A stretch of DNA of 64,000 nucleotides from Candidatus Gastranaerophilales bacterium (GCA_944323255.1 CALURU010000007.1:48811-112810), one strand, 5' to 3'; numbered from the stretch's first letter, positions 51,198-60,459 are shown. Notes: generated by a model from the sequence alone, not told the origin. Made by a program: numbers and translations.

Positions 51198-52647
51198 CGA
51201 TTTTTTGCATTGCTAAATGGAAATCTTCTTTACTGATTGCAATTTTTTGTAAATCAGCATAAGTAAATGTTTTGCTATCCATTTTTTCGAACATGCCCAG
51301 CCGTTCAAGCGCATTAAAATAAGCATTTGTTATTGCCTCGGCGACATCCGAGCCGTTAAATTTATGCGAAGCCATCATCTTAGCAAGTTCATCTACAGAA
51401 ACATCCTCCATTACCGGCTTATTTTTTATATGTATATTGAAAATCTGTTTTAAGCCCTTTTCATCCGGCATCGGAACTTCCAGATGCAAGCCGAATCTTC
51501 CAGAAGCAACAAGAGCCGGATCAAGTAAATCCTTTCTGTTTGTCGCAGCAATAATGAACGCCGGAACTTTTGTTTTTTCTAAATCACTCATACAGCCCAA
51601 AAACTGGTTAACCATTGGATCATCGAATCTTGCGTTTGAAGAGCCGTCACGTTTTTTGGCAATCGAATCAATTTCATCAATAAATGTTATAGATGGAGCA
51701 TTAGCAACCGCATTTTTAAACATCTTACGTATGGTCGCTTCGGAAGAACCGACCGTTGCAGCTTTAAACTCATTTGCATTGTATTCGCTATACTTTGCAT
51801 CGGCTTCGTTAGCTAGGGCCTTACCCAGAAGAGTTTTCCCGCACCTTGGCGGCCCCCACAAAAGAATTCCCTTATTTAATCTTATATTCTCAAACACCTG
51901 CGGATAATTTATAGGTCTGACTACATATTTTTTCAGAGTCTCAATTATATTATCCAAACCGCCGATATCACTAAATCTAAATCCGTTTTTTGGCTCAACG
52001 CTCTTAGAAGAGTTCAGTGTAGAAATCGTTCTTTTATTGAAGTCCTTAAACTCATCTAGAGTGCTTAACGCCAGATATTTTTCCGCATTGGCAGTATAAT
52101 ATCTCACGGGTGTATTAAATACTAATTTAGGTTTTTCCGAATAAAAAACTTCGCCGGTATCTATTGCCATACCGTCTTTAAGAACTTTCTTTTCTCCTGA
52201 GAAAATTTTATTTTTAGAATTATATTCTTCTTTAGGATTCGCTACCAGTATTCCCATTATTTGAATATCGGAAAGCGACAAAATATTGTAATCATCACCT
52301 TTCTTAAATACAGCAAAATTTGCCTCTAAATCATCTCTGTTTTTAAGCTCTCCATTTTTTACCAGCAGCGTATATTTTTTCATCACCGGAATATCAATTT
52401 TATCCGCATAAAATTCCAGCATCGTATTAGAGCTTTTTTCATTGGAGGTTACAACCAGAACCGACTTGTCATCCAGTGCTTCCAAACCATATTGGAATCT
52501 CGTTGACAAATCCGGCTCAGAGTTGAAAAAGCCTTTAAAAGAGACTCTATCAACTCTGTTTGTATTTATAATATGATTTCTATTTTGTTTTATATTCCGG
52601 CTTTTATTGTAATAACCGCAGTTTATACCTACTGCACCAACTTTCAT
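51181..52647 (-). CDS. FtsH/Cdc48-like AAA ATPase with N-terminal VSFKG motif
   Basis: 488 residues. The N-terminal ~210 residues are unassigned and include VDRVSFKGFFNSE (tag near residue 36). The AAA module begins at FSDIGGLDNIIETL; Walker A is GPPRCGKT (Arg replaces the usual Gly, and the next residue is Cys), Walker B ITFIDEID, sensor IIAATNR, and SGRFGLHLEVPMPD near the arginine-finger region. No protease domain or membrane span, so probably an unfoldase or remodelling enzyme. It lies 16 nt after the giant GH13 gene in the same operon. Confidence 0.8.
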   Translation of the reverse strand: MKVGAVGINCGYYNKSRNIKQNRNHIINTNRVDRVSFKGFFNSEPDLSTRFQYGLEALDDKSVLVVTSNEKSSNTMLEFYADKIDIPVMKKYTLLVKNGELKNRDDLEANFAVFKKGDDYNILSLSDIQIMGILVANPKEEYNSKNKIFSGEKKVLKDGMAIDTGEVFYSEKPKLVFNTPVRYYTANAEKYLALSTLDEFKDFNKRTISTLNSSKSVEPKNGFRFSDIGGLDNIIETLKKYVVRPINYPQVFENIRLNKGILLWGPPRCGKTLLGKALANEADAKYSEYNANEFKAATVGSSEATIRKMFKNAVANAPSITFIDEIDSIAKKRDGSSNARFDDPMVNQFLGCMSDLEKTKVPAFIIAATNRKDLLDPALVASGRFGLHLEVPMPDEKGLKQIFNIHIKNKPVMEDVSVDELAKMMASHKFNGSDVAEAITNAYFNALERLGMFEKMDSKTFTYADLQKIAISKEDFHLAMQKIVRQKI

Positions 52648-52663
52648 ACTCTCTTTCCTTTTA

Positions 52664-55600
52664 TTATTTTGAAATTATAGACAAATTTTGTCCTTCTACA
52701 GCCGGCTCATTGTGTTTATAAGGGTTTGATACAAAGTTAAATTGAGAATATTTGTTCTGATGTCCTTTAAATATAATATTCTTAATTTTCTTCAATATCA
52801 TAACGCCGTTTTTCGCAGTCATACCGTCCATTACAATCTTGCCGCCGTCTTTTCTTACGATTGCTTTTTTGTCTCCGACCTGTTTTACTACATATTCTGT
52901 CTTATCTTTCGCATTGGCGTTAATAAATACCGTTCCTACCGGAAGCGCAATACCTGCTCCTAATAATATCATATCCAGATCTGATTTTGGTAAAATCGGA
53001 ACATACGGATTTTCCGGATTTATGGATTCTATGTTATTTTCTTGCATGAACTTTCTGCGTTTTTCTTCAGTATCAAGCCCGTATTCTTTGAAATAATCAA
53101 ATCTGTTAGAGAACTTAACATCACCTGCATTCATAACGGAAATCGTCACATCTCCGTTAGCATTCTGCATAAGATAAGCATATTTTGCAAGGTCCTTAGT
53201 AAGTTTTCTGCGCTCTTCATTTAAAGCTGATTTTTGCTTGTCAGCTTCTTGTTGAGTAATTTTTCCCTCACTTTGTTTTTTATCAATTTCTCCAAATTCT
53301 CCATTAATCTGGTTTATTCTGAATTTTATTTCACTTCTTGTTTTAGAATTTGTCGCAATCTCCAAAGGATATGGCGTACCATTATTCAATGGAGCTAATT
53401 CCGGATTTGATCTGTCTTTTAATGTTCCATTAATAGTGTCTCTTACTGTTCTTCTGTAATTTCCAATTAGAGATTCTTCATCCAGCTCTGTCCAAGGAAG
53501 AGCATTTCTGTTTTGTAAATAAACATTCTTGGCTTTTTCTTCATACCCTGTCATACCAAGTTCATCGCCGGAATAAACCGTAGGAATACCCGGAAGAGCC
53601 TTTAAAAATTCCATAAGCATTGCCTCTTTTGCAACTGCAGGCTCTGTAGCGCTTTGATAAAGTCTGTCTATTGTATCTTTCTTATCAGCAATTGTTTTAC
53701 CGGATTTATACTCCGCCTGCTTAAATGCCATATCAATAGCAACTTTTAAATCTCTTGCTGCGTAACCATTCTTTCTCATAGCAGTTACAGGGTCTTCAAT
53801 CTTCTTAAATTCTTCCGTATGAGAAGCTATCGTATCTTTATTATATTTTTCTGCAAAATCTTTGAATGCTTTATCTAATTGTTCTTTAGCACTTACATTA
53901 AGCCCGGTTTTTTCATAAGAACTTTTCAAAAGTCTTGCAAGCTGGATTGTATACAGGCTGTATGCAGAATAGTTCGGCTGATTTCCGACAATTTCCGCAG
54001 CAGCTTTTTCATTTGCTTCTTTAATATTTGCAGGAATATCATTCCAATCAAAATCACCGTGAACAAGATAACCGGACAAATCCATTGAATTAGCCTGCTT
54101 TACAACCGCTTCTTTTAATTTTGTCTTTTCTTCTGCAGATAGTCTCAAACCATTGTTTTCTGCAAGATAAAGTATTTCATCAAAAGCATTATCCAATGAC
54201 GAGATTTCTTTTATTCTGATTTTTTGCATATTCTCGGTTGCACCCTCTCCGAGATAGTTACCATAGGTTAAATCTATAATTGCATCTACCAGATATTTTT
54301 TATCTTCATCTGAAAGTGTCTTATCTTCATAAATAACAGGAATTAAAAGCTTGCCGTTTGCAATTGCTCTCGGGCTTACTGTCAAGAAGTAATCATTATT
54401 ATCGACATTTAATCTGAGTTCAATTGGAATGTCAGCATCCGTTTTTGCACCTGAAAGAACTCTTATTGCATCCTGTCTGTATTTATGATTTTGAGAAAAA
54501 TCTTTATAGTCATTTAACAGATTTGAATGGAATAATTCCATATCTACGGCAAGCCCGTGAAGTGTTCTCGGTTTATCATGGTTTCCCATAAATGTATACA
54601 AATTTCTCAAATAATCTGCACTTCTTGTCTGCATCAAGAGTTCAAAACGAGGAACATATCTGTCGTGACTATCGCTCAAACCGTTGCCTTCATCAAAAGA
54701 CGGCGCAAAGTTTGTTAACAAATCGGTAAAGAAATATGAATATCCTGCTTCTGAGGTTATACCGGTTTCATTAAAGAATTTAGCAAACGCATCCGGTTCA
54801 CCGTTAAATTTTTGCCCTATATTAGTCAAACCATCATAAGGGCAAGAATCCAAACCATAAGTATCCTTCATTAAATCAGGAATATCAGTAATTTCTGCAA
54901 CTACATATGCATTCGGGTTTTCAGATTTAACTGCCTGTACAAATCTTGCCCAGAATTTAATTGCATCATCCCAATTATCATCAAAAGCATCGTCTTCATT
55001 TCTAACCGCATCCATATCCATAACGTCTTTTGCTGCGTCAAGCCTCCAATCAAGACCTAAACCGGTTCTGTCTACAAGTGCTTCTGCAAGCCTGAAACTT
55101 GAAGTATCTGTTCCGGCAATTCTTTTTGAAACAGCATCCGCTACATATGAAACATCATTTCCAGAAAGATCATTCAAACCTTTCTCAATCTTTTTTTCCA
55201 GTTTTGCTGCTTCATCTTCAGGACTGTGACCGTTGATACCTAATGCTTTTAACGTTGTTCCTTCTCTTAACGCATCATAATCGTACGTTATTTCTCCATC
55301 AGATAAAATTTTTGTTTTCAGATTTTCACCGCCTAAAGACTTTAACATTGCATATTTCGCAATATCTTGTCCCAGAAGCTCTATTACATATTCACCATAT
55401 TCCGTATAATCACCGTTATTGTCTAAAAGCTTTTCATTAGAAGTTTCATTGACCTTCTTAATAACAGCATCTGCAAAACCTTTAATTTCATTATTATACA
55501 AGCTATTTACTCTATTATAATTTTTGACATATGGTTCTACCAGATGAGGGTTATTTTGCTTCATCAGATCAAACCTTGATACACCTATTGTTTCATCAGT

Positions 55601-57502
55601 TGTTGCTCTATTTGAGAAATATGAAGTAGAAAGTACTCCAACCGTATTTTCACCAAACTCCAATGTATCAAGCGGAAGCTTCATCAAAGATTTTACAGTC
55701 AAATCATCTTTTGATAAGACACCCTTTGGAGCAAGAACATACTCACCATTTAGAATATTTGTTAAAACCTTATTATTCAATCTTGCATCTTCAGGAAGTT
55801 TTCCATCTTTAATAAGTTTATCTATCGCTTCAGTTGTCTTTGCGTTGCCGATGGTCTTTGCAGTATAAACAGTTTGTATATCTTTAACCTTTCCTGTCCA
55901 GTACTTTCCTGCCTGAATTGCCATATCCTGAACTTCTTTTGAGCCTCTTTCCGTAAGCATTCTTTCGTATTCACGCTGTGAGTGGCTTACAATTGCCTGC
56001 AAGATTTTTTCGTCATAACCTGAGATATGATAATTCATCTTTGCCATATCCGTATTTGCATCCCAGGTTACAAAACCACCTTCATTTTTCTTATCTATTT
56101 TGAAATTTGAAAATTGTGCAGCCATTATTGTACCGTCTGCAGTATCCAGATTTATATTCTTGCCGAACATTTTATTAAGCTCATTTATAACTTTAATTCT
56201 GTTATCATATTCTTTAGGATTAATCTGGAAAATAAAGTTAATAATCGTATCATCATGGTTATTAATATCCAAAGCTTTTCCTTCTGTAAGCTTTTCATAA
56301 TTTATAATTGCGTTATCTAAATCCCTTATCTGCCTGTCACTTGCCTGTGAAGCATCATATATCTGGCATAAAGTTTCTTTATTTGGATTATAGTGTGGGT
56401 TTGGAGATTTTTTATATGTACCGTCAGTCTGAAGCTCATAATTATAAGGAGCATTTACGATTCTATGACGCAAATTTTCCTTATTCTTAGGTACAGTACC
56501 CAACCCGAGATTAGAATTTTTCAAACCGGTCATTCTAAACCAGTAATATGACTGCGGATTGTTCTCTGCCCATCTTAATGCATACTGAAAATGAATACCC
56601 TCCAGACCTTCTGATGTAAAAGTTCCGTCATATACATATTTCAAACCATTTTTATACATTTCTTCAAAATAAGAAGTAAAATTCTCCATATTTCCCATAT
56701 TAGGAGAAACCTGCATATTATTCTTATTCCAATAACCTAAAGACCAGCCCTTTGATCCATTTGCCATTGGAGTTGAAAATACGTATTTGTAACCGTTTTC
56801 TTTCAGATAAGGTATAATTTTTTGAGCACCGGCAATGCTGCCACCATACACATTAGAGAAATTCTTTATAACCCCTTCCATTTCTTTTTGAAAATCTTTG
56901 TCATAATATATTTCTCCGGTTTTTGCATCATCAAAGCCCTTAAATTTAGCCCCCGGCATCAAAGAATCCGGCGTAATCAAATATCCTGCCCCCTGTATTA
57001 CAGGCGTCGTACCTTTTCTTGAAACAAGCGTATACTGGTAATTGTTTACAGAATCATTAAAATCTTCTTCAATGGTAACTTTACCGTCCTTACCCTTAAC
57101 TTCCTTAACACCTTGCCCGCTCATGACTCTGAAAACGTATTCACCTTTATCATTTTTCATTTTCATGCCGGTATCAGCGCCTTCCCAGATAACATTTCCG
57201 GTCGATTTATCTTTTCTTACAACTTTATATGCAAAAGCCTCATCCTTATCAAGATTGGTAATTTCCTGCAGGCTAACGTCAACTCCCTCTGGTTTCAGAT
57301 TAATTATGGCAATAGGTTTTTCGGAAAGTGTATAATTATATTTCTCATTCGGTTTTGCACTATATATCTGTATTTCACAATTTTCCTTATCATAATCGTA
57401 AGGATAGTTGAACCGCATTACTGTTTCACCAACATCATTCTTTACATGCTGATAAGCCTTGAATCCAATATTAGATACACCGTTAATTTTATTTACAAAC
57501 AC
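52664..57502 (-). CDS. Giant GH13 alpha-amylase-family protein (1612 residues) with N-terminal GFKA motif
   Basis: 1612 residues, two to three times a usual GH13 enzyme. The start MFVNKINGVSNIGFKAYQH carries the tag; no signal peptide. Residues 20 to about 150 look like a beta-sandwich carbohydrate-binding or N domain. A very long middle precedes the catalytic motifs: WRLDAAKDV (nucleophile Asp near residue 823), VVAEITD (acid/base Glu near 868), FMGNHDKPR (near 972) and GIPTVYSGDELG (near 1309). All catalytic residues are present. A Lys/Glu helical linker and a short hydrophobic stretch (LDMILLGAGIALPVGTVFI) lie near the C-terminus. The substrate is presumably alpha-glucan; hydrolase versus transferase is open. 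First gene of the operon with the AAA ATPase. Confidence 0.85.
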   Translation of the reverse strand: MFVNKINGVSNIGFKAYQHVKNDVGETVMRFNYPYDYDKENCEIQIYSAKPNEKYNYTLSEKPIAIINLKPEGVDVSLQEITNLDKDEAFAYKVVRKDKSTGNVIWEGADTGMKMKNDKGEYVFRVMSGQGVKEVKGKDGKVTIEEDFNDSVNNYQYTLVSRKGTTPVIQGAGYLITPDSLMPGAKFKGFDDAKTGEIYYDKDFQKEMEGVIKNFSNVYGGSIAGAQKIIPYLKENGYKYVFSTPMANGSKGWSLGYWNKNNMQVSPNMGNMENFTSYFEEMYKNGLKYVYDGTFTSEGLEGIHFQYALRWAENNPQSYYWFRMTGLKNSNLGLGTVPKNKENLRHRIVNAPYNYELQTDGTYKKSPNPHYNPNKETLCQIYDASQASDRQIRDLDNAIINYEKLTEGKALDINNHDDTIINFIFQINPKEYDNRIKVINELNKMFGKNINLDTADGTIMAAQFSNFKIDKKNEGGFVTWDANTDMAKMNYHISGYDEKILQAIVSHSQREYERMLTERGSKEVQDMAIQAGKYWTGKVKDIQTVYTAKTIGNAKTTEAIDKLIKDGKLPEDARLNNKVLTNILNGEYVLAPKGVLSKDDLTVKSLMKLPLDTLEFGENTVGVLSTSYFSNRATTDETIGVSRFDLMKQNNPHLVEPYVKNYNRVNSLYNNEIKGFADAVIKKVNETSNEKLLDNNGDYTEYGEYVIELLGQDIAKYAMLKSLGGENLKTKILSDGEITYDYDALREGTTLKALGINGHSPEDEAAKLEKKIEKGLNDLSGNDVSYVADAVSKRIAGTDTSSFRLAEALVDRTGLGLDWRLDAAKDVMDMDAVRNEDDAFDDNWDDAIKFWARFVQAVKSENPNAYVVAEITDIPDLMKDTYGLDSCPYDGLTNIGQKFNGEPDAFAKFFNETGITSEAGYSYFFTDLLTNFAPSFDEGNGLSDSHDRYVPRFELLMQTRSADYLRNLYTFMGNHDKPRTLHGLAVDMELFHSNLLNDYKDFSQNHKYRQDAIRVLSGAKTDADIPIELRLNVDNNDYFLTVSPRAIANGKLLIPVIYEDKTLSDEDKKYLVDAIIDLTYGNYLGEGATENMQKIRIKEISSLDNAFDEILYLAENNGLRLSAEEKTKLKEAVVKQANSMDLSGYLVHGDFDWNDIPANIKEANEKAAAEIVGNQPNYSAYSLYTIQLARLLKSSYEKTGLNVSAKEQLDKAFKDFAEKYNKDTIASHTEEFKKIEDPVTAMRKNGYAARDLKVAIDMAFKQAEYKSGKTIADKKDTIDRLYQSATEPAVAKEAMLMEFLKALPGIPTVYSGDELGMTGYEEKAKNVYLQNRNALPWTELDEESLIGNYRRTVRDTINGTLKDRSNPELAPLNNGTPYPLEIATNSKTRSEIKFRINQINGEFGEIDKKQSEGKITQQEADKQKSALNEERRKLTKDLAKYAYLMQNANGDVTISVMNAGDVKFSNRFDYFKEYGLDTEEKRRKFMQENNIESINPENPYVPILPKSDLDMILLGAGIALPVGTVFINANAKDKTEYVVKQVGDKKAIVRKDGGKIVMDGMTAKNGVMILKKIKNIIFKGHQNKYSQFNFVSNPYKHNEPAVEGQNLSIISK

Positions 57503-57535
57503 TTTCTGAAACTCCTTCTAAATATATAAAGAATG

Positions 57536-57566
57536 TAAAAAAATATTTTTTGCCAAAATTTTGGCA
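57536..57566 (-). promoter_or_regulatory. Copy 3 of the 18-bp A/T element with adjoining palindrome
   Basis: TAAAAAAATATTTTTTGC (57536-57553) is identical to 43535-43552 and ends 33 nt before the giant gene's ATG. A perfect 16-bp palindrome TGCCAAAATTTTGGCA (57551-57566) overlaps its outer edge. The remaining ~130 nt of the gap to fliI are A/T-rich with nothing recognised. Confidence 0.72.
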
Positions 57567-57696
57567 TGTAATTTGAAAATTTTACAAAATTTAATATTGT
57601 ATATAATACACATTTTCACTAAATTTCTAAGCCTATTGTATTACATCAATATAAAATATCAATCACATCAGATATAAAACTAGCCGTCAAGGTAAT

Positions 57697-59043
57697 TTAC
57701 ACATCTACTCCGGACATCATGTTTATAAGGGTATCGATAGTATTTTGCATACTTACACTATCTGTAGTTCTCTGTTGCAGAAAAGCATTAATCTTAGGCA
57801 TCATCTCAATTGCTATATCCAGTTTGGGGTTTGTTCCGGGCTGATACATACCGACATCAATCAAATCCTTATTTTCTCTGTACATAGCCATAATTTTTCT
57901 AAGTTTTGCTGCAGCTTCTTTATGCGGTTGGCTGGCTATCGCAGACATCAACCTTGAAATACTTCCAAGTATATCAATTGCCGGATAATGGTTTGCCTCA
58001 GCAACTTTACGAGAAAGGAAAATGTGCCCGTCTGTAATACCTCTTACCGTATCTACAATCGGGTCGTTAATATCATCACCTTCCATAAGAACTGTATAAA
58101 AAGCCGTTATAGAACCTTTCGGACTGTTTCCTGCACGTTCAAGCACTTTTTGCAACCACGAAAATATAGAAGGCGGGTAGCCTTTCATTGTAGGAGGTTC
58201 ACCAATTGACAACCCGACTTCACGTCCAGCCATTGCACAACGTGTTACAGTATCAGTCATTAAGAAAACTTTTTTCCCCTGATCCCTAAAGTATTCACAA
58301 ACAGCCGTTGCGGTTAAAAGGCATTTTTGTCTTATTAAAGGCGGCTGATCTCCGGTCGAGCAAACCAGCACAGATTTTTTCATACCTTCAGGTCCTAAAG
58401 CGTCCTCGACAAACTCTTTAACTTCTCTTCCACGTTCGCCTATCAGAGCAACAACGTTAACATCCGCATCAGAATTCCTTGCAATCATACCAAGAAGCGT
58501 ACTTTTTCCGACACCGGAACCGGCAAACAATCCCATACGCTGTCCGCATCCGAAAGTTAAACAAGAATCTATTGCTCTTACGCCTGTTGAAAACATTTCT
58601 GTAATAATAGGTCTCTCAAACGGTCCGGGAGGCGGACCTTCCACTGGTCTCCAAAGAGCTCCTTCAATATCCATAGGTTTTCCGTCAATCGGATCTCCCA
58701 TAGGATTTATAAGTCGTCCCAGCAAAAAGTCTCCGACAGGAATAATGATCGGATTTCCGGTCGTTGTTACCAGACTTCCCTGCCCTATACCTGTACCGTC
58801 GTAGAGCAAAAGCAATTGTGCCGCATCACCTTTAAAAGCAACAACCTCTGCAGGCTTTTTCTCTCCGTTAGCAGCCTCAATATAGCACAAATCACCAATC
58901 TTTAATCCCGGAAGCTTTACTTCTACAGTTAAGCCAACAAGTTTGGAAACACTGCCTTTAAACTGATACAAATCTATATTATCAAGTTTATTGCTGACAC
59001 GTGCCTTCAGATTATCTAAAAATTCCTGATCAACACCTTCCAT
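57697..59043 (-). CDS. fliI: Flagellum-specific ATP synthase FliI
   Basis: 448 residues. Walker A GSGVGKSTLLG, the FliI/SctN-type RPVEGPPPGPFERP-like RAIDSCLTFGCGQRMGLFAG, VVALIGERGREVKEFVED, and the TDTVTRCAMAGREVGLSIGEPPTMKGYPPSIFSWLQKVLERAGN block that separates FliI from F1-beta. It energises export of flagellar subunits. Leaderless start. It stands apart from other fli genes here. Confidence 0.95.
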   Translation of the reverse strand: MEGVDQEFLDNLKARVSNKLDNIDLYQFKGSVSKLVGLTVEVKLPGLKIGDLCYIEAANGEKKPAEVVAFKGDAAQLLLLYDGTGIGQGSLVTTTGNPIIIPVGDFLLGRLINPMGDPIDGKPMDIEGALWRPVEGPPPGPFERPIITEMFSTGVRAIDSCLTFGCGQRMGLFAGSGVGKSTLLGMIARNSDADVNVVALIGERGREVKEFVEDALGPEGMKKSVLVCSTGDQPPLIRQKCLLTATAVCEYFRDQGKKVFLMTDTVTRCAMAGREVGLSIGEPPTMKGYPPSIFSWLQKVLERAGNSPKGSITAFYTVLMEGDDINDPIVDTVRGITDGHIFLSRKVAEANHYPAIDILGSISRLMSAIASQPHKEAAAKLRKIMAMYRENKDLIDVGMYQPGTNPKLDIAIEMMPKINAFLQQRTTDSVSMQNTIDTLINMMSGVDV

Positions 59044-59050
59044 ATGAGTT

Positions 59051-59079
59051 ATTTTAGCACAGATTAGTCATTTGGTAAA
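59051..59079 (-). promoter_or_regulatory. Leaderless promoter of fliI
   Basis: On the minus strand TTTACC (59074-59079), a 17-nt spacer ending in TGC, TAAAAT (59051-59056), 7 nt, then ATG. The extended TGCTAAAAT matches rsmH. Confidence 0.65.
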
Positions 59080-59082
59080 AGC

Positions 59083-60459
59083 CTAGCCTCTTGCACAAAT
59101 TGTTCTTGCGACATAGACACCAGAAGCAGATGCCTGAATTAATCCTCTTGTTACACCGGCTCCATCGCCTATTGTAAAGAGATTTTTAACCCCTTCTGTT
59201 TCAAGTTCATTTGTCAGTTTAACTCTTGCCGAATAGAATTTTACTTCTATACCATAAAGCAGCGTGTACCTTGAAGCAGTACCCGGAGCAATTTTATCAA
59301 GTGCAAACAGCATTTCAATAATACTTTTCATCTGCCTGTATGGAATTACAAGGCTCAAATCTCCCGGAGTAGCACAGGTTAAAGTTGGAGTAATAATACT
59401 TGACTGAATCCTGTCAGGAGTTGAGCGCCTGCCCTCAAGTAAATCACCGAATCTCTGAACGAGAATACCGCCTGCAAGCATATTTGCAAGACTTGCTATA
59501 TGCTGTCCGTACGCTATCGGCTCTTTAAACGGTTCAGTAAACTTTTTACTTACAAGAAGCGCAAAATTTGTATTATTAGTTTTTATATTTGCATAACTAT
59601 GTCCGTTTACAGTCGCTATCCCGTTATAATTCTCCTGAACGACTTCACCGTTTGGATTCATACAAAAAGTTCTGACTTCGTCCCCGAAAGTCGGAGAATA
59701 ATATACAAGCTTTGATTCATACAATTTATCAGTAAGCGGAGCAAAAACAGGAGCCGGAAGTTCAACTCTTACACCGACATCAACGGCATTGTTAACCATA
59801 CCTATTTTGTTTTTTGCAAATTCATGCGTCAGCCAATCAGCTCCTTCTCTTCCTGGAGCAATAATTGTATATTCCGCCTTTATTGTATCACCGTTATCCA
59901 GCACAATTCCCTTAACCTGTTCGCATTCTACAATCAGACTTTGAGCAGATACATTATTTAGAATTGTAATTCTCTCATCAAGAAAATCCTGCATATGTTT
60001 TAAAACATCAAGACTTCTTTCTGTTCCCAAATGCCTTACCGGAGAATGTACCAGTTTTAATTCCGCAAGCACAGCCTGACGCTCTATTTCTCTGAACACC
60101 TCCATATCTGTACCGAAAACTTCTTTTGTCGCACCGTGTTCGAGATACATATCATCAGCATATTTGATAAGCTCTTCTACTTTATCACGTGACATATAAT
60201 CAATTAAGTGTCCTCCAACATCAGGAGTCAGAGTGAGTTTACCGTCAGAAAATGCTCCGGCGCCGCCCCAGCCGCAGAGAAGTCCGCAGCGTTTGCAATT
60301 AACACATTTTGGGGCACCTTCACGTATAGGACATTTTCTCTTTTCAATTTTTTGCCCTTTTTCAATAAGAATAACTTTCCATTCCGGACGCAGCTTGATA
60401 ATTTCCAGAGCTGAAAAAATTCCTGCAGGTCCTGCTCCGATTATAGCAACATTGTACAT
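59083..60459 (-). CDS. FAD-dependent NAD(P)/FAD oxidoreductase with a Cys cluster
   Basis: 458 residues. Rossmann FAD motif NVAIIGAGPAGIFSALEI at the N-terminus, then CPIREGAPKCVNCKRCGLLCGWGGAGAFSDGKL, a Cys-rich loop typical of this uncharacterised FAD family, and a C-terminal GD motif (LFTIGDGAGVTRGLIQASASGVYVARTI). Likely redox enzyme in the cytoplasm; substrate unknown. AGGAG precedes ATG. Confidence 0.85.
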   Translation of the reverse strand: MYNVAIIGAGPAGIFSALEIIKLRPEWKVILIEKGQKIEKRKCPIREGAPKCVNCKRCGLLCGWGGAGAFSDGKLTLTPDVGGHLIDYMSRDKVEELIKYADDMYLEHGATKEVFGTDMEVFREIERQAVLAELKLVHSPVRHLGTERSLDVLKHMQDFLDERITILNNVSAQSLIVECEQVKGIVLDNGDTIKAEYTIIAPGREGADWLTHEFAKNKIGMVNNAVDVGVRVELPAPVFAPLTDKLYESKLVYYSPTFGDEVRTFCMNPNGEVVQENYNGIATVNGHSYANIKTNNTNFALLVSKKFTEPFKEPIAYGQHIASLANMLAGGILVQRFGDLLEGRRSTPDRIQSSIITPTLTCATPGDLSLVIPYRQMKSIIEMLFALDKIAPGTASRYTLLYGIEVKFYSARVKLTNELETEGVKNLFTIGDGAGVTRGLIQASASGVYVARTICARG

